Notes: generated by a model not told the origin, from the sequence alone. 64,000 nt of DNA from Bradyrhizobium amphicarpaeae (GCF_002266435.3 NZ_CP029426.2:434001-498000), one strand, 5' to 3'; numbered from the stretch's first letter, positions 25,901 to 36,264 are shown. Numbers and translations: made by a program.

Positions 25901-26524
25901 GCGGGTGGCCAGATCGATGGGCGAAACGTAAATCTCGCCGGGTGGCAGCCCTATCGTGTCCTGAAAGTAGGCTCGTTCACCCTTGCGTTCGAGCTCGCTG
26001 TCGGGGGCGATCCGCACCGACCCGTTCGGGCCGGCACGGTCGACCCGCACCAGCTCGCGCTGGTCGTCGTCAAGACCGATGATTCGAAACTGCCCGTAGC
26101 TGGGCTTGGCCTCGATCTCGGCCGCGAGCCGCGTCGCGATGCGCTCGCGCCAGGTTTGCTCCGAGACGCCGTCTGCGGGGTCAATGCCGCCGGCGAGGTG
26201 GGCGCGGATCAGACCGTTGATGGCCGCGGCGGAGCGATAGCCGACCAGATCGCCGCGAGCGCCGGCAACATAGGATTCCAGACCGGTCGCGAGCAGGCGT
26301 GACTGGGCCTCGACCCGTTCCAGGACGCGCGGAATCACCGCTTGCGTGGTGTTGCGGAAACCCAGCCATCCGACTGCGGCAACGGTGACCGCCACCAGCA
26401 GGATCATCGCAATCGCCAACCGCGTTGCGAGCGTCATGCGGATGTTCGCAGGGCTTCCCGGATGACCGCGCCCGGTCTGGCCTGAAGCCGAGGCGCCCCC
26501 GTCATCGTCGGCCGGAGCTAACAT
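22931..26524 (-). CDS. Cache/HAMP/PAS hybrid sensor histidine kinase with C-terminal receiver
   Basis: This membrane kinase of 1197 aa has TM helices near 33-55 and 352-378 enclosing a periplasmic Cache-type sensor, then HAMP, three PAS domains (about 465-580, 590-705, 710-835), a HisKA site in LTGGVAHDFNNIL, an ATPase (LALNARDAMPGGG, DTGTGIP, GTGLGLSMVYG), and a receiver (ILVVEDDRLVRD, LLFTDVIMPGKMNG, AKPYRKSD). ATG 26524 follows GAGGGG and lies inside the end of the preceding receiver gene, so the two are coupled. An internal ATG at 26437 is possible. The ligand is unknown. Confidence 0.9.
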   Translation of the reverse strand: MLAPADDDGGASASGQTGRGHPGSPANIRMTLATRLAIAMILLVAVTVAAVGWLGFRNTTQAVIPRVLERVEAQSRLLATGLESYVAGARGDLVGYRSAAAINGLIRAHLAGGIDPADGVSEQTWRERIATRLAAEIEAKPSYGQFRIIGLDDDQRELVRVDRAGPNGSVRIAPDSELERKGERAYFQDTIGLPPGEIYVSPIDLATRQGGTTALHVPTLRVAMPLFTPDGKPFGIIIANIDMRPALDHVRGTAGSGGEIYVVNSRGDYLVHPDRTREFGSSHGRPTNWRNDFPFFAGLVGTSDVSTRLMTDGAGRPNGAAIAPALLAGKEWIAVIMTVPPAVFGRVPAAIQKTSVLVGLLAILAAALLAVLLARSLTRPIGRLTAAVEAIGRGRQADIPVDAGGETGVLARAFAQMVEEMRAKTAALEHEVREHRRTEAARSHHAARDHLFSAAVESSDDAIVMQTLDTVITGWNPAAERLYGYSADEAIGKPTSIIIPPDRRGHGKDYLARIARGEPIERFETVRLRKDGTSVEISLSLSPIRGPAGEIIGVSGTAHSLTGARRAERQLQHQLEERRQIFETSQDLIMVMDAKGRIAQISPSSETILGYRPDEMIGRSGADFIHPDHLEHSRAEMRALHRGERIKIADTRCFHCNGHEVWLSWLGSWSEQAQRYFFVGRDMTEARLAQESLRESERLARNIVETSLDAFIQTDETSSILNWNSQAEQLFGWRRDEVLGKNTIDLIVAESERERVRAGLKDFMANEDDRTLNRRRELMCLRRDGKEFKAEVSVTALRRREGLLFNVFYRDLTDKIAAEERIRHAEKMEAIGQLTGGVAHDFNNILTVITGTIEILAEAVEKEPQLAAITKMIDEAAARGAELTQHLLAFARKQPLQPREIDVNSLIIDTARLLRPTLGEQIQIESVFEEESCVAIVDPNQLTTAILNLALNARDAMPGGGKLIVETGAAYLDEVYASGNDIRPGRYVLIAVSDTGTGIPANLLTRVFDPFFTSKGPGKGTGLGLSMVYGFIKQSAGHIKIYSEEGHGSTIKMYLPPGKTPTAVGEGVTPATIEGGHETILVVEDDRLVRDYVLAQLHSLGYVTLQAANAAEALAIVAAGKPFDLLFTDVIMPGKMNGRQLADELMKTRPDLRVVYTSGYTENAIIHHGRLDSGVTLLAKPYRKSDLARIIRKALSA

Positions 26525-26915
26525 CGGACCCCTCGTCTGCTTTCAGGCAGCCATCGACGGTGGCGAGCAGTGCGTCGGGTCGGAACGGCTTTTGCAAACT
26601 CGCTACCGCGCCGAGCTTGGTCGCCATCTTCAGGAAGTCCGGTTCCGCAGGGGCATCCGGCGTGATCGAGCGGCCGGAAATGACGATGATCGGAATGGCC
26701 GGAGCCAGCAGCCGGACGTGACGCATCGTCTCCAGCCCGTCCATGCCGGGCATGAAGATATCGAGAAACAGGAGGTCGAACCGGCTGGCCTCGAACAGTG
26801 CAAGTCCCCTGCGGCCGTCGCCGGCGACAGTGACGTGATGGCCGGCCCTCTCCAGGAGCAGCCGGATGGTGATTTGAACGGCCGGGTCGTCATCCACGAT
26901 CAGGATGTTGGCCAC
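26502..26915 (-). CDS. Receiver-only response regulator coupled to the hybrid kinase
   Basis: A single receiver domain has ILIVDDDPAVQ, phospho-acceptor Asp in LFLDIFMPGMDG, IVISGRS and LQKPFRPD. The GTG start at 26915 has GGAGGA about 8-9 nt upstream. Upstream in-frame starts are less good. Its 3' end overlaps the kinase start by 23 bp, implying equal production and a likely partner relation. It resembles the receiver at 15177-15659 (shared PDFLxMAxxLGA block). Confidence 0.87.
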   Translation of the reverse strand: MANILIVDDDPAVQITIRLLLERAGHHVTVAGDGRRGLALFEASRFDLLFLDIFMPGMDGLETMRHVRLLAPAIPIIVISGRSITPDAPAEPDFLKMATKLGAVASLQKPFRPDALLATVDGCLKADEGSDVSSGRR

Positions 26916-27174
26916 GTCTGAATTCCTCCGGGCCGGATGGGGGAGACTCCCCGCCGGCTGCAAATCAAGCCATCAAAAACGAAATTGTTGCGCGGATTCC
27001 GCTCAGCCTGCAAGCGCTTCGCACGATGCCCGCTCCCGGTCGGTGGCTGTTGCTTCCTATCGCGATATATGCACGTTCTCGTGCACAGCGGAAGGCTGAG
27101 CTCGGTGCGTCCGGCCACTTGCGACGTGTGGACGGCGTGTGGGAAGAGCGTGCGAAGTCGCAGGAGGAAGAACA

Positions 27175-28914
<1,740 letters not shown>

Positions 28915-28920
28915 TGACCC

Positions 28921-29028
28921 TGTCATTCCGGGGCATCGCGAAGCGATGAGCCCGGAATCCATCGGGCCGCAGCGCGTGTAGCCCAATGGATTCCGGGTTC
29001 GATGCTTCGCATCGCCCCGGAATGACGA
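28921..29028. repeat. Intergenic palindromic repeat, family B (TGTCATTCCGGGGC type)
   Basis: TGTCATTCCGGGGCATCGCG is mirrored by CGCATCGCCCCGGAATGACG about 90 bp later, with an inner pair around CCCGGAATCCATCGG and CAATGGATTCCGGG. It sits between the dehydratase and RraA-type genes. It could form a long hairpin and attenuate readthrough. Confidence 0.75.
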
Positions 29029-29044
29029 AAGAGAGAGCGTACCT

Positions 29045-29764
29045 ATGTCCAAACTCAGCGAAGCCACCCGCACCAAACTCAAATCCGTCTCCACCGCGAC
29101 CGTCGCCACCGCCTTGTTCAAACGCGGCCTGCGCATCCAGATGATCCAGGACGTGCACCCGCTCGGTGCCGACCAGCCGACCATGGTCGGCGAGGCTTTC
29201 ACGCTGCGCTACATGCCGGCGCGTGAGGACCTCAACACCATCGACGTGTTCAAGGATCGTTCGCACCCGCAGCGCAAGGCAGTCGAGGATTGCCCGCCGG
29301 GCGCCGTGCTGGTGATGGACAGCCGCAAGGACGCACGCGCGGCTTCGGCCGGCGCGATCCTGGTGACGCGGTTGATGAAGCGCGGCGTCGCCGGCGTCGT
29401 CACCGATGGCGGCTTTCGCGATTCCGCCGAGATCGCCAGGCTCGGCATTCCCGCCTATCACCATCGCCCGTCGGCGCCGACCAATCTCACGCTGCACCAG
29501 GCGATCGAGATCAACGTCCCGATCGGCTGCGGCGATGCCCCGGTGTTTCCCGGCGACGTCATCCTCGGCGATGCCGACGGCGTCATCGTGATCCCCGCGC
29601 ATCTCGCCGACGAGATCGCCAACGAGACCTTCGAGATGACCGCGTTCGAGGACTTCGTCACCGAAGAGGTCGGCAAGGGCCGCGGCATCTTCGGTCTCTA
29701 TCCCGCCACCGATCCGCAGACGCTCACCGATTTCGCGGACTGGCGGAAGAAGAACGGAAGGTAG
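29045..29764 (+). CDS. RraA-family protein (aldolase/decarboxylase-like)
   Basis: The RraA fold includes class II aldolases and oxaloacetate decarboxylases besides true RNase E regulators. The signature GVVTDGGFRDSAEI, with Arg and Asp of the metal-pyruvate site, and GDVILGDADGVIVIP are present. At 239 aa it is longer than E. coli RraA and matches the metabolic group. The position behind a sugar-acid dehydratase favours cleavage or processing of a 2-keto acid; this is inference. GAGAG precedes ATG 29045. Confidence 0.83.
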   Translation: MSKLSEATRTKLKSVSTATVATALFKRGLRIQMIQDVHPLGADQPTMVGEAFTLRYMPAREDLNTIDVFKDRSHPQRKAVEDCPPGAVLVMDSRKDARAASAGAILVTRLMKRGVAGVVTDGGFRDSAEIARLGIPAYHHRPSAPTNLTLHQAIEINVPIGCGDAPVFPGDVILGDADGVIVIPAHLADEIANETFEMTAFEDFVTEEVGKGRGIFGLYPATDPQTLTDFADWRKKNGR

Positions 29765-29822
29765 CCGGTCTTCGCCTCTCCCCGCGTGCGGCACCTCTTG
29801 CATATGGTTCCTCGGTGCGGCG

Positions 29823-29878
29823 ACATTGGCAGTCGGCTCCCTCTCCCTCTTGCGGGGGAGAGAGCTGACTGCCAATGT
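29823..29878. repeat. Palindromic repeat/terminator between convergent genes
   Basis: ACATTGGCAGTCGGCTC and GAGCTGACTGCCAATGT form a long imperfect stem, with the CTCCCTCTCCC and GGGGGAGAG inner arms also pairing. It lies between the RraA-type gene and the convergent oligopeptidase. The CTCTCCC/GGGGGAG core is a common alphaproteobacterial repeat style. Confidence 0.65.
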
Positions 29879-29938
29879 TGCCACACCGTGCGCGCCAGAT
29901 GCGATTGTCTGCCGTGAGTATGGCGAGAGAGGGGATGG

Positions 29939-32047
29939 TTAGACTTCCGCTTTGTCCGCCATTCCCGCGGCCCACAGCGCGAACGCATAGACGATCGCGA
30001 CTTCGTCGAGCCGGTCGAACCGCCCGGAGGCGCCGCCATGGCCGGCGCCCATGTTGGTGCGGAGCAGGACCGGGCCGCCGCCTGTCATGGTGGCGCGCAG
30101 GCGCGCGATCCATTTGGCGGGCTCCCAATAGGTCACGCGCGGATCGGTCAGGCCGCCCATCGCCAAAATCGCCGGATAATCCTTTGCCGCGACATTGTCG
30201 TAGGGCGAGTAGGACAGGATGGTGCGAAAATCCCTCTCGCTCTCGATCGGGTTGCCCCATTCCGGCCATTCCGGCGGCGTCAGCGGCAGCGTGTCGTCGA
30301 GCATGGTGTTGAGCACGTCGACGAACGGCACCTCGGCGACGATGCCGGCGAACAACTCGCCGGCGCGGTTCGCCACCGCGCCCATCAGCATGCCGCCGGC
30401 CGAGCCGCCATGGCCGACGATGCGTTTTGCACTCGTGTACTTCGCATCGATCAGTGCACGCGCGCTGGCGGCGAAATCGTCGAACGAATTGGTCTTCTTC
30501 TCGCGCTTGCCGTCGAGATACCAGCCCCACCCCTTGTCGGCGCCGCCGCGGATATGGGCGATGGCGTAGACGAAGCCGCGGTCGACCAGCGACAGGCGGT
30601 TGGCGTTGAAGGAGGCCGGCATCGCCATGCCGTAGGAGCCGTAGCCGTAAAGCAGCAGCGGCGCCGAGCCGTCGAGCTTGAGCCCGCGGCGATGCAGGAT
30701 CGACACCGGCACCTCGGCGCCGTCCAGCGCCTTCGCCGTGATGCGCGTGGTGACGTAGTCGGCAGCAACGTGGCCGGACGGAATCTCCTGGCGCTTGCGC
30801 AAGGTGCGCGTGCGCTTGACCATGTCGTAATCATAGACCTCCGACGGCGTCGTCATCGACGAATAGGCGAAGCGCAGGTTCGTCGTCTCGAATTCGTAGG
30901 AGCCCATCGCGTCCAGCGAATAGGCGGCCTCGTCGAAGGCGATGGCATGCTCTTCGTTCGAGGTGAGATCGCGGATCACGATCCCCGGCAGCGCGTTGGC
31001 GCGCTCCAGCCGCACCATATGGCCGGCATAAAGATCGAGATCGATGATGTAGATGCCTGGACGATAGGGGATCAGGTCGCGCCAATTCGCGCGCTCGGGC
31101 GAACCGAGCGGCGCGGTGACGATCTTGAAGTCGACGGCGTCGTCGGCGTTGGTGAGGATGAAAAGCTCGTCGCCGCGGTCGGCGATCGAATATTGCACGC
31201 CTTCCTCGCGCGCCGCGACCAGGCGCGGCGGCGCCTCGGGATCGGCGAGATCGATCAGCCGTTGCTCGGAGGTCTCGTGGTCGCCGCCCGCGATCACGCA
31301 GAAGCGGCCGCTGGTGCTCTCGTGCAGATGGGTGAACCAGCCGGCGTCCTGCTCTTCGTAGACCAGCGCGTCGTCGGCCTGCCTGGTGCCGAGCCTGTGG
31401 CGCCACACCTGCATCGGCCGGTGGTTGTCGTCGAGCCGCACATAGAAGAAGCTCTTGCAGTCCGCGGCCCAGACCACGCCGCCGTCGGTCTCCTCGACGA
31501 GGTCGTCGAAATCCTTGCCGCTCGCCCAGTCGCGGACGCGGATCGAGAAATATTCGGAGCCCTTGGTGTCCGCGCTCCAGGCCTGCATCTTGTGATCATG
31601 CGAATGCCGGCTGCCGCCGAACTTGAAATATTTGTGGTCCTTGGCGAGCGCGTCGCCGTCGAGCACGATATCGCCGTCCCCGCCGTGGCGCGGCATGCGG
31701 CCGAACAGCTCGTGCTGTCCGCCCTCGCGGAATCTGCGGAAATAGGCGTACGGCCCGTCCGGCGACGGCACGCTGGAATCGTCCTCCTTGATCCGCCCGC
31801 GCATCTCGCGCACCAGCGTTTTCTGCAAGACCCCGGTATGGCCGAGCAGGCTCTCGGTGTAGACGTTCTCCTCGTCGAGATATTTGCGGATGTCGGGATC
31901 CAGCGCTTTGGGATCGCGCAGCACCTCCTGCCATTTCGCGTCCTTCAACCAGGCATAGTCGTCGGTCACGGTGATCCCGTGCCGCGTGAAGGCATGCGGC
32001 CGGCGCGGGGCGATTGGAGGCTGGGAAGGTGTTTTGGCCTGGGTCAC
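29939..32047 (-). CDS. ptrB: Prolyl oligopeptidase-family (S9A) peptidase, oligopeptidase B-like
   Basis: This serine peptidase cleaves short peptides, usually after basic residues. An N-terminal beta-propeller (about 75-410) is followed by an alpha/beta hydrolase domain. The nucleophile is in VGHGGSAGGMLMG and the catalytic histidine probably in MGAGHGGASGR near the C-terminus. No signal peptide is evident, so it is likely cytoplasmic. The GTG start at 32047 has GAGGA 5-6 nt upstream. Upstream ATGs at 32077 and 32110 would read into a palindromic repeat. At 702 aa it has the usual family length. Confidence 0.88.
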   Translation of the reverse strand: MTQAKTPSQPPIAPRRPHAFTRHGITVTDDYAWLKDAKWQEVLRDPKALDPDIRKYLDEENVYTESLLGHTGVLQKTLVREMRGRIKEDDSSVPSPDGPYAYFRRFREGGQHELFGRMPRHGGDGDIVLDGDALAKDHKYFKFGGSRHSHDHKMQAWSADTKGSEYFSIRVRDWASGKDFDDLVEETDGGVVWAADCKSFFYVRLDDNHRPMQVWRHRLGTRQADDALVYEEQDAGWFTHLHESTSGRFCVIAGGDHETSEQRLIDLADPEAPPRLVAAREEGVQYSIADRGDELFILTNADDAVDFKIVTAPLGSPERANWRDLIPYRPGIYIIDLDLYAGHMVRLERANALPGIVIRDLTSNEEHAIAFDEAAYSLDAMGSYEFETTNLRFAYSSMTTPSEVYDYDMVKRTRTLRKRQEIPSGHVAADYVTTRITAKALDGAEVPVSILHRRGLKLDGSAPLLLYGYGSYGMAMPASFNANRLSLVDRGFVYAIAHIRGGADKGWGWYLDGKREKKTNSFDDFAASARALIDAKYTSAKRIVGHGGSAGGMLMGAVANRAGELFAGIVAEVPFVDVLNTMLDDTLPLTPPEWPEWGNPIESERDFRTILSYSPYDNVAAKDYPAILAMGGLTDPRVTYWEPAKWIARLRATMTGGGPVLLRTNMGAGHGGASGRFDRLDEVAIVYAFALWAAGMADKAEV

Positions 32048-32079
32048 TCGATCCTCGTTCGTCTCACAGAAACTCATCT

Positions 32080-32164
32080 CGTCATGCGCGGGCTTGCCCC
32101 GCGCATCCATCCAATACGAAATCTTTTAGCGATGGATTGCCGGGTCAAGCCCGGCAATGACGGC
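32080..32164. repeat. Intergenic palindromic repeat, family C
   Basis: GTCATGCGCGGGCTTGCCCC and GCGATGGATTGCCGGGTCAA with CCCGGCAATGAC are arms of a common rhizobial repeat (GGGCTTGxCCCGxC core with GATGGAT). It lies between the divergent oligopeptidase and MBOAT genes. Confidence 0.65.
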
Positions 32165-32310
32165 CGTAGAAGGCGGCGGGTCGCCCATCATATGGCGACA
32201 AGCGCATGAATTGCCAGCGCGGCCGCGCCGGGCACTGTTCCAGTCGCCGGGTTGTTGATCGGCCCCTTGTATGCTTTACGGACCAGAATCCCCGCCGCCG
32301 GTCCAGCCCG

Positions 32311-33747
32311 ATGCTGTTCAACTCCTACCCGTTCATCCTGCTGTTCTTGCCCCTGGTGTTGGCCGGCTATTTCTGGCTCGGCCGGCGCAGCAATCTCGCA
32401 CCGGTGATCTGGCTGGCACTGGCCTCGATCGCCTTCTACGCGATCGGCAGCTGGCAGTTCGTGGCGCTGCTGCTGCTGTCGATCGCGTTCAACTACGGCA
32501 TCGGCCATCTCCTGATCGTGGCGAAGCTCGGCCCATCACCACGCAAGGCGGCACTCGCGCTCGGCGTCGCCGGCGATCTCCTCGTGCTCGGCATCTTCAA
32601 ATATGCCGGCTTCGCCACCGAGAACGTCAACGCGCTGCTCGGCACGCATTTTGCGCTCCACATCCTGCTGCCGGTCGGGATCTCCTTCTACACCTTCACG
32701 CAGATCGCGTTCCTGGTGGATGCCTATCGCGGCCAGGTCGCGGCCTATGCGCTGCCGCATTACGCGCTGTTCGTGACCTATTTTCCGCATCTGATCGCGG
32801 GGCCGATCCTCCACCACAAGGACATGATCCCGCAATTCGAGAGGGAGGAGACCAAGCGCCCGGACGGGCATCTCATCCTGTGCGGCGTCATCATCTTCGC
32901 CATCGGCCTGTTCAAGAAAACCTGCCTTGCCGACGGCATCCAGCCGCTGGTCGCGCTCGCCTTCGACGCGCGTTCGCCGAGCTTCGACCAGGCCTGGTGC
33001 GGTGCGCTCGCCTACGCCTTCCAGCTCTATTTCGATTTCTCCGGCTATTCCGACATGGCGATCGGGATCTCGCTGATGTTCGGTATCTTCCTGCCGGTGA
33101 ACTTCAACTCGCCCTACAAGGCGACAAGCATCGTCGAGTTCTGGCGCCGCTGGCACATGACGTTGTCGCAATTCCTCCGCGACTATCTCTACATCCCGCT
33201 CGGCGGCAACCGCCATGGCCGCGTGCTGCGCTACGTCAACCTGCTGATCACGATGCTGCTCGGCGGGCTCTGGCACGGCGCGGCCTGGACGTTTGTCGTT
33301 TGGGGCGCGCTGCACGGCGCCTATCTCTGCGTCAATCACGCCTTCAATGCGTTGGTGCCGACCATCCCGTCGGCTCTTGCGCGCCCGGCTCGCATCGGCG
33401 GGACCGTGCTGACGTTTCTCGCCGTCGTCGTCGCCTGGGTGTTCTTCCGCGCCGCGAGCGTGGAATGGGCTTTGCGCGTTCTGCAGGCCATGGCGGATCC
33501 CTCGCATATCGTGTTCGGCCGCGAGGAGATCGCGGCGCTGGTGATGATCGCCGTCTACGCCGCATTGGTCTGGCTGGCGCCGAACACGCAAACGCTCCTG
33601 GGATACGATCACGCCAACCGCAGGGTCGGCGAGAACTTGCGGGCAGGGCGCATGCGGCCGCTGTTTCTCTATGGCGCATCGCTGGTGCTTGCGTTTGGAA
33701 TCCTGGGCATCCAGAGCCATAGCGAATTCATCTATTTCCGGTTCTGA
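32311..33747 (+). CDS. MBOAT-family O-acyltransferase (AlgI-like)
   Basis: This multi-pass inner-membrane protein moves acyl groups, usually acetyl, across the membrane for polysaccharide modification. It has about ten TM helices, the AlgI-type FNSYPFILLFLP start, LIAGPILHHKDMIPQF, WRRWHMTLSQFLRDYLYIPLGGN (residues about 272-294), and GGLWHGAAWTFVVWG with the catalytic histidine. ATG 32311 begins the conserved N-terminus; the longer frame from 32206 does not fit. The next gene overlaps the stop by one base and encodes the likely periplasmic partner. Confidence 0.9.
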   Translation: MLFNSYPFILLFLPLVLAGYFWLGRRSNLAPVIWLALASIAFYAIGSWQFVALLLLSIAFNYGIGHLLIVAKLGPSPRKAALALGVAGDLLVLGIFKYAGFATENVNALLGTHFALHILLPVGISFYTFTQIAFLVDAYRGQVAAYALPHYALFVTYFPHLIAGPILHHKDMIPQFEREETKRPDGHLILCGVIIFAIGLFKKTCLADGIQPLVALAFDARSPSFDQAWCGALAYAFQLYFDFSGYSDMAIGISLMFGIFLPVNFNSPYKATSIVEFWRRWHMTLSQFLRDYLYIPLGGNRHGRVLRYVNLLITMLLGGLWHGAAWTFVVWGALHGAYLCVNHAFNALVPTIPSALARPARIGGTVLTFLAVVVAWVFFRAASVEWALRVLQAMADPSHIVFGREEIAALVMIAVYAALVWLAPNTQTLLGYDHANRRVGENLRAGRMRPLFLYGASLVLAFGILGIQSHSEFIYFRF

Positions 33748-34853
33748 TGCGCGCTACATTCACCAGTCTCAAGCGTCTTCTGCTCGCGAGCATCGCGTTC
33801 TTGCTCGGTGCGGCCGGGCTTACTTATGTCATCGATCCCCTGCAGCTGTTTCGCCCCTCGCGCTCCGCCTTCTATTCCGACGACACGCGCGTGCAGAACG
33901 CCGGGCTGATCCGCAGCCAGTCGTTCGACACCGCCTTCATGGGCACCTCGCTTGCGATCCATTTCCGCCAGAGCGACATCGATCGGGCGCTCGGCGTTCG
34001 CTCACTCAAGCTGGCGATGACCGGCTCCAACTCGCGCCAGCAGGCCTTCGTGCTTGAGCAGGCGATCGCGCGCGGCGCGAGGCGCGTGATCTGGGAGATG
34101 GACGATTTCATCTTCGTCGATGCAGCCGACATCGAGGCCGATCCCTATTTGTCCGTCGATCTCTATCGGAGGACGCCGAAGGGCATCGCGTCCTATCTGT
34201 TCAGCGCGGCGATGGCGAAGGAGTCCCTGTTCGCACTGCTGCGTTCGGTCCCGCCGCTGCAGGTGCCGCTGACCCGCGCGGCGCCGTATCTGCCCGTCAA
34301 GTTCGCGCTGGCCGATGTCGACGACATCTACGCGCTGCCGCGCGATGTCGACGTCGCGCGCGAGTACAATGCGAGCAAGACGCTCGCTTCGTTCGCTTAC
34401 ATCACCGCGCCGTCGCGCAGCCGCTTTCTCGGCGAAGGCTATGGTTATCAAGCCATGGTGCGGAATTTCGAGCAGGATGCCGTCAGCCTGATCGCGCGCT
34501 ATCCGGACGTGACCTTTGACATCTACTTCCCGCCCTATTCCATCCTGCAATTCGTGGCGATGCGCGACGCCTCGCCCGGGACGCTGAAGATCGTCTCCGA
34601 TCTCACGGCGGTGATTGCGGAGCGCCTGACGCAGCGGCCCAACGTTCGCCTCCACGACTTCCGTGCGATCAAGGTAGTGACGCAAGATCTCAACAATTAC
34701 GGCGACGTCATCCACCACTCGCCGGTGGTGGATGGGATGGTGCTGAAATGGCTGGCGAGCGGGGAGTATCGCGTCGATCCGAAAGCGCCGCTGACGTCGC
34801 TGGATGAGCTGAAGGCGCAGGTCGAGGTATATCGGGTGCCGGGGCTGCCGTAG
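33747..34853 (+). CDS. SGNH-like membrane-anchored partner of the MBOAT protein
   Basis: This protein has one N-terminal TM helix (about 8-27) and a long periplasmic part. The segment DTAFMGTSLAIHFRQSD resembles block I of SGNH hydrolases (GTS with the nucleophile serine), and NNYGDVIHHSPVV near residue 315 resembles the D-x2-H block. DltD and AlgX/AlgJ-like partners of MBOAT proteins have this layout. Its ATG overlaps the MBOAT stop. It probably completes acetyl transfer to a surface glycan; the glycan is unknown. The stop codon lies in a palindromic repeat. Confidence 0.75.
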   Translation: MRATFTSLKRLLLASIAFLLGAAGLTYVIDPLQLFRPSRSAFYSDDTRVQNAGLIRSQSFDTAFMGTSLAIHFRQSDIDRALGVRSLKLAMTGSNSRQQAFVLEQAIARGARRVIWEMDDFIFVDAADIEADPYLSVDLYRRTPKGIASYLFSAAMAKESLFALLRSVPPLQVPLTRAAPYLPVKFALADVDDIYALPRDVDVAREYNASKTLASFAYITAPSRSRFLGEGYGYQAMVRNFEQDAVSLIARYPDVTFDIYFPPYSILQFVAMRDASPGTLKIVSDLTAVIAERLTQRPNVRLHDFRAIKVVTQDLNNYGDVIHHSPVVDGMVLKWLASGEYRVDPKAPLTSLDELKAQVEVYRVPGLP

Positions 34854-34925
34854 CCCGCCTGAGCGAAGCGACATGCGGGGCCTCGCATAAGGGTCCCCCG
34901 GGTGTCGCTTCGCTCACCCGGGCTA
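34851..34925. repeat. Intergenic palindromic repeat, family A
   Basis: TAGCCCGCCTGAGCGAAGCG at the left and CGCTTCGCTCACCCGGGCTA at the right; the same family as 22850-22923. The left arm supplies the TAG stop of the SGNH-like gene, so the repeat inserted at or helped define the gene end. Confidence 0.75.
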
Positions 34926-34948
34926 CGCGACTGCGATCGACTCCCGGT

Positions 34949-35069
34949 CTCGTGTCCCGGATGCGGTGCGGCGCGAAGTGCCGCTCCGCTGAGCCGGGAC
35001 CCATTGCGGCCAGGTGGGCCCCGGCTCTGCAGCGCATCACTTCGTGCTGCGCTGCGTCCGGGGCACGAG
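34949..35069. repeat. Intergenic palindromic repeat, family D (CTCGTGTCCCGG type)
   Basis: CTCGTGTCCCGGATGCGGTG is mirrored by GCTGCGTCCGGGGCACGAG, with inner arms GAGCCGGGACCC and GGGCCCCGGCTC. The same structure occurs at 37216-37354. It lies between convergent genes. Confidence 0.75.
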
Positions 35070-35076
35070 AGCTAAC

Positions 35077-36264
35077 CTACGCCGCTACCTCTTCCCCGAG
35101 ATACGCGACCGCCGCTTCCAGCCCGCCCTTGCCATGCGGGATCTTCAGCGCGTTGAGCCCGATCTCGATCACCCCGAGCGTACCGAGCAGCATCGGTGCG
35201 TTGACATGGCCCATATGGGCGATGCGGAAGGCCTGGCCCGAGAGGTCGCCGATGCCGGTGCCGAGCACGACGCCGCACTTCTCCTTGCAATAGCGCTGCA
35301 ATATTGCCGGATCATGCCCGTTGCTCATCGTCACCGTGGTCACGGTGTTGGAGCGCTCGCTCGCTTCCGCGACGTTGAAGCCGAGCACCTGGCCCTCCGA
35401 CCAGGCGCCCACGGCGCGGCGGGTGGCTTCGCCGAGCAGGCTGTGGCGGCGGAAGGCGTTTTCCAGGCCTTCCTCGTGCAGCAGGTCGATCGCCTGACGC
35501 AACGCGAACAACAGATGCACCGGCGCAGTGCCGGCATATTTGCGATAATGCTCGGTGCCCTCGCGCTCGCTCCAGCTCCAATAGGGCGTCGACATGTTCG
35601 CCTTCTTGTGCACCTCGAGCGCACGTGCATTGGCGGCGACGAAGCCGAGGCCGGGGGGCGTCATCAGGCCCTTCTGCGAGCCTGACATCGCGACGTCGAT
35701 GCCCCATTTGTCCATTTCGAACGGCATGCAGCCGAGCGAAGCGACCGTGTCGACCATGTACAGCGCCGGATGGCCGGCCGCCTTGATCGCCTTGCCGATC
35801 GCCTCGATATCGTTCTGCACGCCCGAGGCGGTGTCGACCTGGACCACGACGACGGCCTTGATGCTGTGCTCCTTGTCGCGACGCAAGCGCTCCTCGACCT
35901 CGCTTGGCCGGACCGCGCGGCGCCAGTCACCCTTGAGCACCTCGACCTCGGCGCCCATCAGCGCTGCCGCATTGCCCCAGCCGATCGCAAAGCGCCCGCT
36001 CTCCAGCACCAGCACCTTGTCGCCGCGCGACAGCACGTTGCTCAGCGCCGCTTCCCAGGCGCCGTGACCGTTGGCGATGTAGATGTAGGACTTGCCCTTG
36101 GTCGCAAACAGTTTCGAGATGTCGCCGAGCAGGCTCTCGGTCAGATCGGTCATCTGCTTGGAATAGATGTCGATCGCCGGACGGTGCATTGCCCGCAGCA
36201 CCTCGTCGGGCATCGTGGTGGGCCCGGGGATGGCCAGAAACTCCCGGCCCGCGCGAACGGTCAT
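35077..36264 (-). CDS. Class V aminotransferase, serine-glyoxylate aminotransferase-like
   Basis: This PLP enzyme family moves amino groups to glyoxylate or pyruvate. The protein (395 aa) opens with FLAIPGPTTMPDEVL. The PLP-phosphate region is in ANGHGAWEAALSN, the Asp pairing with PLP in YMVDTVASLGCMPFEMDKW, and the Schiff-base lysine in SGSQKGLMTPPG. The residue pattern fits the serine/alanine-glyoxylate and related group. Phosphonate or purine aminotransferase roles cannot be excluded. AAGGA is 8 nt before ATG 36264. It stands alone and is followed by palindromic repeats. Confidence 0.87.
   Translation of the reverse strand: MTVRAGREFLAIPGPTTMPDEVLRAMHRPAIDIYSKQMTDLTESLLGDISKLFATKGKSYIYIANGHGAWEAALSNVLSRGDKVLVLESGRFAIGWGNAAALMGAEVEVLKGDWRRAVRPSEVEERLRRDKEHSIKAVVVVQVDTASGVQNDIEAIGKAIKAAGHPALYMVDTVASLGCMPFEMDKWGIDVAMSGSQKGLMTPPGLGFVAANARALEVHKKANMSTPYWSWSEREGTEHYRKYAGTAPVHLLFALRQAIDLLHEEGLENAFRRHSLLGEATRRAVGAWSEGQVLGFNVAEASERSNTVTTVTMSNGHDPAILQRYCKEKCGVVLGTGIGDLSGQAFRIAHMGHVNAPMLLGTLGVIEIGLNALKIPHGKGGLEAAVAYLGEEVAA

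Noticed and set aside
30038..32209. Long open plus-strand frame of over 700 codons
   Set aside because: It is antisense to the oligopeptidase, whose propeller and catalytic motifs are clear. The antisense product is rich in Arg/Ala/Gly/His without any motif, a usual effect of high GC.
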